Assembly: GCA_963854735.1 (NCBI GenBank)
Contig: OY978107.1
Coordinates: 627,501-691,500, forward strand
Origin: Marvania coccoides
Lineage: Eukaryota; Chlorophyta; Trebouxiophyceae; Chlorellales; Chlorellaceae
Direction of reading: 5' to 3'
DNA length: 64,000 bases
Part shown: positions 58,257 through 64,000 of the stretch, piece by piece
Position numbering within the stretch: position 1 is the first letter of the stretch
Layout: every line of letters starts with the position of its first letter
Notes under the pieces: generated by a model
What the model saw: only the letters and a program-made list of their open reading frames with translations
The model's database searches: none
Told to the model about the DNA's origin: nothing
Position numbers and translations under genes: made by a program

Positions 58257-60077
58257 TCAATTTTTGGGTGCAAAGACGTCAATAATTTTGAAATCATCCT
58301 TGGGGGTCACTTTGAGGAGCGGCGTGGCGTTGTTGCTCTGCAACACAACCAGATACTTGTCGCAATACGTGCTCCTGATCACCCAGCCTCCATCAGCGCT
58401 TTTTGTTACCTTCCACAGCTGCCTGGGGCGCGCTTGAGAGGAAGGGCCGTCCAGGAACGCCTGGGTGCCCTTGGCGCAACCCCCCGCAGGCACAGTCAAC
58501 CACCTGTCTCTGCAAGACCGCGAGGCAGAAGAAATTCGGTACACGTTGGTCTTTTCGGTGGGCACAAACGTCCAGCGCTGGCCCACCGCGTAGAACGTAG
58601 CTTTCTTAGCAGCCACATCGACGTTGGAGCACTCTTTCTGCACCTGCAGCGCAAACTCGCCGCTCCGGATTTGCCTCAACTCGGAGCTGTCTCCGGCCAG
58701 TCTTTTCGCAGGCACCACGTAGCCGTACTCGTCCAGGATCGGCTTGATGAACTTCTGGTAGCGGAAGGCGGTGCTGGACATGCTGTTCCACCGCCGCTTT
58801 CCGCACGGCCGAGACTCCCCAAAGGAGTGGCAGGCGATGACGGTGTTGGTGCCGGCGAGGTAGTGCGGGCCTCCGCTGTCAAAGGTGCACATGCTGGTGA
58901 ATTTGTTGTCGCCCTTCACCGGAGCTGCGAATTAAAAAAAACCGGAGAATTATGAGCGTTAAATGGAGGGGTTAGTAGGCTTTGACAACGAAATGCAATG
59001 TGAAGGGGGGTTAGAAGTTAAGGGGAATATACCGGAAAGAGATAAATCTCTTGTAATCCCAGATCCGTGCTGCCGCCGCTCGACCTCCCAGGGGCACTCC
59101 CCCGAGGGCAGATCGGGTACCAGAGTCTCTGTCATGGCATTAGAACATGCTGCGTCAGGGGTATAATATGTTCGGGTGTGCTACACTCACCAGAGCACAA
59201 CACGCCAGGCAATTTCCCAAAAGTGAAATCATCGCGGCATACCGACGAGTTGACGAGCCTGGAGGCCGCGAACTTGAGGTCTTTCGAAACGGCCGGGGGG
59301 TTGTCTTCCGTGTACCCCCAGCCAGCGACGGTCACCTCCTTGCCCAGCGGAACTTCTTTGGTGGCAATGTAGGCTGGGCGAGCTTTGGCCACGCCTCCGA
59401 GTTCCATGATCGCCATGTCCCCGATGGGGCGCTTTTTTTGAATAGTCAATGCTGTATCGTCGTAATCGGGATTGATCCAGGGCTCCCTGGCCACCTTCAA
59501 GGATTGTTTGAAATTGGAGGAGTTGGTGCCGTCGCTGCGAACATTAAAGAACCTCCACGGTTTCAGTTGATTTGGCCTGCCGCTGATGAACATGCAGTGG
59601 GCTGCGGTGAGGACCTGGAAACGAGCACGTCGCGAAAGAAATCTCCGTTCAAAAAGGTTCATCTTCTCTAGAAGAATTTGTTGCCTACTGGTGGACTACA
59701 GCGCGACTTTAGAGTCGGATACCGGAGGGGTTTTCTCTCAAAAGGGTTGTGGGCAGCGTAGAGGCAGAGATACAGGCGGTACTACAACTTGCCAGATTTT
59801 TGGCGATGAGCGTGCCAGCACAGAAATGGTCTTTACCGAAACCGATGGACACGATGGATGGGAACTGCTCCGGGTCAGCGAGCGTTCCATAGGCAACTCG
59901 CGGAGTTGGATTTTCTGCATCTGTGATACAAGTTCATCTTTATTAAAGAAGGAAGCTCGTGAAATGAGGCAGTTTAATTACAGCATGGATCTTACCGGCA
60001 AAGGCCAACTGGGTGGCGGCCGAAACGACAATCAGACAATACCAGATTGTCACACTCACTCGGCAATTGCAAGCCAT
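58257..60077 (-). CDS. secreted trypsin-like protease B with C-terminal extension
   Basis: Four exons: 60077-59996, 59914-59793, 59614-59191 and 58924-58257, 431 residues. Intron 2 has a GC donor (GCAAGT at 59792), which joins HFCAGTLIAKNL to VLTAAHCMF. The signal peptide is VSVTIWYCLIVVSAATQLAF. Triad: His in LTAAHC, Asp in GDMAIMEL, Ser in MCTFDSGGPHYL, where the usual GDSGGP is FDSGGP. No canonical IVGG is seen; the mature start region is VAYGTLADPEQFPSIVSI. About 140 residues beyond the protease fold form a beta-rich extension with trefoil-like spacing (VGQRWTFVPTEKTNVYRISS, RQLWKVTKSADGGWVIRS). Protease activity is likely but not certain; a carbohydrate-binding tail is inference. A dispersed repeat lies inside intron 2. 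Confidence 0.84.
59680..59742 (+). repeat. dispersed repeat A copy 2 and left arm of inverted repeat
   Basis: GTTGCCTACTGGTGGACT at 59680 matches the copy at 24506. From 59701 to 59742 the sequence GCGCGACTTTAGAGTCGGAT, then ACCGGAGGGGTTTTCTCTCA, is the reverse complement of 60246-60287 with a single mismatch. It lies in intron 2 of protease B. Confidence 0.85.
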
Positions 60078-60245
60078 TGCCGAAATTGAAAGAAGCAAAG
60101 GCACACCAGCTATCTGAAGTTTTTAATAAAACATCGAAACAGACGATTTGAGGCTGGATGTCGCTGCCGAGGGGGCCGCGCCCTCGTGTCTTTCCCCTCT
60201 TGTACGAATGTCCGGAATCCCGGAATGTCCATCCTTTTCATTCTC

Positions 60246-60287
60246 TTTGAGAGAAAACCCCTCCGGTGTCCGACTCTAAAGTCGCGC
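60246..60287 (-). repeat. right arm of 42-bp inverted repeat
   Basis: Reverse complement of 59701-59742, 41 of 42 bases identical. It lies about 170 bp upstream of the protease B start codon. The two arms enclose about 500 bp containing exons 1 and 2 and the proximal promoter of that gene. Confidence 0.85.
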
Positions 60288-61021
60288 ACCCTCTTTCAAT
60301 TTCTACAGGAAGCGTTCTTGTGGTGGTGTGCAGTGCGTTAAAGGAAAGTGAGAGGCGGTGGTGAGGATGCTGGCTGCTGCCTCGCGAGTTTGCGTCCGCT
60401 GCAAACGAAAGCTCAACGTGTGTCTGGAAGAGAGGGCGCTCTGAGCTGTCTCAAGCTCTGCTGAAGAATGTTTGTTGGGGGCGAAAATCCTGGGTTTGGC
60501 CACAGCGTGCCAGTCTGCTATGGGGCCTTAGTTGCCCTTTTGTGCGGACATAAAACCCCTGTAATTTTTTTCATATGCAATGTATGTATGTAATGTATGT
60601 ATGTATGTACACCTTGAAGCACAGGTGCCTCCCCTTTTGAACTTGTCGACGATGAATGCATGCTGTGATTTTCATGCCCCTTTTCATGGAATGAATTGCC
60701 TGATGATTGAAGGCAAGGATATTAAGATTATGAGCGCCGATTGCCGTTCACAAATTTAAGTTTTGTTTGTCCAAGAAAGAAAAAATATTTGACAAGCAAA
60801 TTTCCAATTTTCGCATTTATATACGCCCCTGCCGACTTGCTCGTCGCTTAAAAATTCATTAGAAAGCTTTCAAACGGTAATGCACTGGACACAACACCCG
60901 AAAATAGCCATAAGTCTGAATTATTTTTCCTCGTATTCTTTTTTCGTCTCCTTCTCTTTGTTTCAGGTTTACAAGCTGACAGGTGCAAAGCCCAATACAA
61001 ATATCCCCACGCTGACGCAAA
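60288..61021. other. divergent spacer with repeat C and possible 5' intron
   Basis: Between protease B (minus) and LRR gene B (plus). It contains dispersed repeat C (listed) and a short TATG microsatellite at about 60580-60608. A pyrimidine tract with TTTCAG at about 60960-60966 just before the LRR start suggests an intron in the 5' UTR. Confidence 0.5.
60509..60608 (+). repeat. dispersed repeat C with ATGT tail
   Basis: GCCAGTCTGCTATGGGGCCT, then TAGTTGCCCTTTTGTGCGGA, then CATAAAACCCCTGTAAT, followed after a short AT stretch by (ATGT)n at about 60577-60608. It matches the minus-strand copy at 42872-42930, which is also followed by a TATG tract. Confidence 0.8.
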
Positions 61022-62575
61022 ATGGGCATGGCAAACCTTGCTGCTCAAAGCCGGGCAGCGCTGCTGGCAGAAGACGCCCTGGCACTGCCGCCGCTCGCAA
61101 TCGACCTCGACTCTGGAACTAAACGAGCTCTGAGGCTGCTGAACAAGCGCATCAAACTGTCTGTGGACCACTCGACCATTGCACTAAGTCTTTCAGTCGC
61201 TGCCATGGCCGACACCAACCTTGTAGGAGGCTGCGCCCTGCTCAGAGGGCTCAGGCGCTTCGAATCCACGTGGATAAGGCCACAGGGAATACCACCAGGC
61301 ACCAAACAGCCCTTGCTATCCCTATGGATGTTCCATTCCGCTCTGCTTATTCTTTCTTCAATGAAGACTCTCGAGGCGCTGGAGCTGCGCTGGCCGGCCA
61401 CAGCCCGCGGCGTGAATGCGGCGTTGGGCACGCTGGGCACCACCTGTTTTCCACGGCTCGCCAGATTTTCAGGGCCAGCTGTTCCTGGCGTGTTTACTCT
61501 CATCCCGCCTGCTTCCATGCCGAATTTGCTGAGCTTGGAGCTGGGAGGCAGTCTCAGCCCTGCAGATTTGAACGCGCTGGCCACTGCTCCTTTCATTTCG
61601 ACCTTGAGGTCCCTGCGGCTGCCATGCCTGCAGGACGACAATGAGGAGCGCCCCGAAGAAGTTTGCTCAGCTCTGAGGTCGCTCGCGCTGGCTGCCACCA
61701 GCATCGAGCGATTGACCCTGGCGGGAGCTCTTCAAGTGATCTTGGACATCTTCGCAGGCGCCCCGCTGTCAAATTTGGCCCATCTCGCCGTCGACGCGCT
61801 CTGCAATTGCAGCAATTGCGCGCTGTGCCTGGGACCGCTGCTGGGCCTGCGGCGCCCTTCGCTACAGTATCTGACCATCACAGGCGCCTTCGTACCCTCT
61901 GAGACTTTGGAATTGCTTGTTTGCGAAGAGGGGGGCATCTTGTCGCTGCCAGAACTGCGCTCCCTCGTCTTTCAACGCGTCTATTTTCCTGACGTAACGT
62001 CGTTTTGCGAGCTACGCTTCCCACGCCTGTCACAGCTCACCTTCAGCGAGCTTGCGATCAGCGAAGACGACTTTGCTTTTCTGGCGGCGGTAGCCGCTGG
62101 TGTGCCTTGCCTGAAATCCCTTACCTTGGTGCCAGAAGAATTTTACAAGAAGATTAACGATGTAGCTGATGATGGGGAGGAGGGGGAGGAGGAAGACGGC
62201 GTTGTATTATTCGAAGGGTACGACGCTTTAGAGTCTCTATTTCACGAAGCTCAATATGACGCCTTGTCTGAGCTGACGCTGGGTGGCGGGTTTGACTTTG
62301 AAGACGATGACGAAATGAAACTGCTGGTGGAGAGGGGTGCAGTGCAAATGCCGAGGCTGCGGCGCCTGGTGCTGGAAAATGCGACGTTGACAGCAGCGGG
62401 GCTGGATACGCTGCTGTGGGCTGGCGTGCAGGGCAGGTGGCCGCAGCTGCAGGAGCTAGGCGTGCGTGCGCTGGACGTGAGAGACTCTCGCGGAAGGAAT
62501 ATTGCGCCTGACGTGGGTCTTGTGCTGGGCAGCCTGTGGCCGGGGATCAAGCTGTCCGTGGCTCCAGCTCGTTGA
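61022..62575 (+). CDS. leucine-rich repeat protein B
   Basis: Single exon, 517 residues, TGA stop. It starts MGMANLAAQSRAALLAEDAL and has GTKRALRLLNKRIKLSVDHS, which aligns with TKRQLRLVNKATQCVVNDHM of LRR gene A. Irregular LRRs follow: MKTLEALELRWP, MPNLLSLELGGSLSPADLNA, STLRSLRLPCLQD, LPELRSLVFQRVYFPD, FPRLSQLTFSELAISEDDF, MPRLRRLVLENATLT. An acidic insert (DDGEEGEEEDGV) interrupts the repeats near residue 385, and CNCSNCALC forms a small Cys cluster near residue 262. It is not secreted by this start. The pair with gene A on either side of protease B suggests local duplication with inversion. Confidence 0.83.
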   Translation: MGMANLAAQSRAALLAEDALALPPLAIDLDSGTKRALRLLNKRIKLSVDHSTIALSLSVAAMADTNLVGGCALLRGLRRFESTWIRPQGIPPGTKQPLLSLWMFHSALLILSSMKTLEALELRWPATARGVNAALGTLGTTCFPRLARFSGPAVPGVFTLIPPASMPNLLSLELGGSLSPADLNALATAPFISTLRSLRLPCLQDDNEERPEEVCSALRSLALAATSIERLTLAGALQVILDIFAGAPLSNLAHLAVDALCNCSNCALCLGPLLGLRRPSLQYLTITGAFVPSETLELLVCEEGGILSLPELRSLVFQRVYFPDVTSFCELRFPRLSQLTFSELAISEDDFAFLAAVAAGVPCLKSLTLVPEEFYKKINDVADDGEEGEEEDGVVLFEGYDALESLFHEAQYDALSELTLGGGFDFEDDDEMKLLVERGAVQMPRLRRLVLENATLTAAGLDTLLWAGVQGRWPQLQELGVRALDVRDSRGRNIAPDVGLVLGSLWPGIKLSVAPAR

Positions 62576-62780
62576 ACTAGTTGATACTTTTATAAATAGC
62601 TCGCATGCTTGATCTTTTTTTCCCCATGTGTTCAGAACACTTTTTCTGGCGGGGGGTGCGATCTCAAGTGTTTTGGTATGCCCAATATACTCCGAGGATA
62701 ATTATAAATTATAAAAGAAAACACAATAATTTTTTTTCTCTTCTGGGGTTACACAGCCTACTATTTTAAGCTCCTCCTAA

Positions 62781-62821
62781 ATCTCAACAAAAATAAGATT
62801 TAAGAGACCCCAGGGGGAGGA
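62781..62821 (-). repeat. dispersed repeat B, inverted copy
   Basis: The reverse complement reads TCCTCCCCCTGGGGTCTCTT, then AAATCTTATTTTTGTTGAGA, matching 13876-13916 with one missing T. The copies are almost 49 kb apart. Confidence 0.8.
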
Positions 62822-63540
62822 CGCCTGTAGTACGTGCACTGTTCCTACTCTAAGATTTCCCATCGTCCATGAACTATCGAGTGTACCATAATCAAAGACG
62901 TTCTTATTCTACAATAGATTGTAGCGTTGCCATCGCAATTTGTGTTAAAATAAAAAAAATGGTCCAGGAATTGCACACCCCCGTGTGTTTATATAGAAAT
63001 GGTAAGTGAATGGATCTCACCTGCAGAATTGTAGGGAAAGGAGGGCGAGAAATGCGTCCAAGAAAGTTTCCGGACAACAATTTCTTGCCGCCTTTCATCT
63101 ATATTTGCGAAAAATTGGGCGCAAAAACATTGCGCCAAAGTTAAAGCATGCATATTAGGAGGAGGTGAGTGCAGGCAATAGAAGAGACCACTGTGCCGGG
63201 CTCCGAAGAGTTCTCCGACAGATAACGACATTTTGAAAACATCATGCGAATAGTCAACGTATTGAAATTCAGGGAAATTTAATTTGGGAAGATGGGACAA
63301 TTAAAGCAATAATACCGTTCATGCAAATGAGCCAAGGATAAATTTAGCATCAGAAAAATAGACTTTCAAACAACGTTTGCTACCAGTTCAAACTCCAGGA
63401 GACCCCTTCTCCATGGCAGGTTGAATTGACATTATCTCCTAGGGCACACACCCGAAGGCAGATTTTGATCTTACTCCCAAAACGAGTAGGGATGAAGCAA
63501 CACTGGCGACAACGATTATATTTGTAATTTCTCCAAAAAT

Positions 63541-63572
63541 GGGGGGGGGAGGGTGTGTGTGTGTGTGTGTGC
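63541..63572. repeat. poly-G and (GT)n microsatellite
   Basis: A run of G followed by about ten GT units. Confidence 0.9.
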
Positions 63573-63801
63573 TAGCAGAGGAAAACTATTTATATAGGAG
63601 TAATGAAGAGGGGAAAGACAAGATTCAGTCATACATTACTCAGTCCGTGTAAATGTTGATTATATGGAGGGAAAAAAGAAAACACGCTCGTTGAAAAAAT
63701 GGAATCAGCGGGCGGAAAAATAAAACTGTAATAACGAGAAAGTAACGGAGTTTCGAAATAAGAGGTTGTTTAAAAAAGTTCCAAGGAGATGCCCAAGTAA
63801 C

Positions 63802-64000
63802 TCAATGCAGCAGTAAGTCCAGCGTCTCCCATAAAATCACCGCTGCTAATACCACCACAACTCCCAGCCGCCCATCCATCGCCTCCACCCTCCCCAGCTC
63901 GCTTTCTTTCTCCCTGAGGTCATGCAGAGCCAGCGACAGCTCCCATTCCGACGGCCCCCCCGGCCACACCACCTGCTCCGCATCCAGCGCAATAAAATCC
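63802..64000 (-). CDS. C-terminus of a tail-anchored protein (partial at window edge)
   Basis: A minus-strand frame enters from the right edge and stops at TGA 63802-63804, giving 65 residues. It reads DFIALDAEQVVWPGGPSEWE, then an amphipathic helix (LSLALHDLREKESELGRVEA) and a C-terminal hydrophobic segment (LGVVVVLAAVILWETLDLLL) three residues or fewer from the end. This is the layout of a tail-anchored membrane protein such as a SNARE or organelle adaptor. The bases are GC-rich compared with the flank, supporting coding. The family cannot be named from this fragment. Confidence 0.6.
   Translation of the reverse strand, partial: DFIALDAEQVVWPGGPSEWELSLALHDLREKESELGRVEAMDGRLGVVVVLAAVILWETLDLLLH

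Larger units (their letters stand above)
62576..63801. other. spacer at right end with repeat B and GT microsatellite
   Basis: AT-rich. It contains dispersed repeat B in reverse orientation (62781-62821) and a G run followed by (GT)n at about 63541-63572. A minus-strand open frame at 62989-63300 (SHLPKLNFPEFQYVDYSH...) has weak coding character and no ATG; not called. Confidence 0.45.

Noticed and set aside
59701..60287. A complete DNA transposon between the inverted repeats
   Set aside because: The interior encodes protease B exons, not a transposase, and no target-site duplication is visible.

Overview
The window is nuclear DNA of a photosynthetic eukaryote, most likely a green alga (Chlorophyta). 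The anchor is a three-exon nuclear rbcS gene with a transit peptide at 54073-54990. The genes are split by many short introns. Exons are GC-rich and introns and spacers AT-rich. TAA, TAG and TGA all serve as stops. PEX22, an NPK1/ANP-type MAP3K and an OSCA channel are also present. I cannot name the genus.

All exon models were built by hand from reading frames and splice signals. I resolve about 23 multi-exon or single-exon protein genes plus a few weak ones. Layout: 0-13 kb, a small three-exon protein, a secreted proline-rich protein, a BLISTER-like coiled-coil protein, PEX22 and a polyQ nuclear-type protein. 14-27 kb, a multispan membrane protein, a first SMP/C2 (extended-synaptotagmin) protein, a 65-residue amphipathic protein, a DUF3754/TMEM143-like protein, a beta-rich protein and a single-pass membrane protein. 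27-36 kb, an OSCA/CSC channel divergent from a second SMP/C2 protein. 37-47 kb, exosome subunit RRP40, a secreted trypsin-like protease, a HAD phosphatase, an unknown gene with a 17-nt exon, and DNAJC11. 49-55 kb, an N-acylated MAP3K and rbcS. 55-63 kb, two leucine-rich paralogues on opposite strands flanking a second secreted trypsin-like protease with a C-terminal extension. The C-terminus of a tail-anchored protein runs off the right edge.

There is no operon logic, but several pairs share short divergent promoters (7307/7501, 20005/20330, 31884/32577). Functional themes are ER-plasma-membrane contact and lipid transfer (two SMP/C2 genes), mechanosensing (OSCA), mitochondrial membrane organisation (DNAJC11, possibly DUF3754), peroxisome import (PEX22), RNA decay (RRP40), secretion (two proteases, the proline-rich protein) and photosynthesis (rbcS).

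The unusual genome-level signals are: GC-AG introns in about 9 percent of introns (7 of about 76, all GCAAG[T/C]); very small exons; at least three families of short dispersed repeats, one carrying an ATGT microsatellite tail; and a near-perfect 42-bp inverted repeat that brackets the promoter-proximal exons of the second protease gene.
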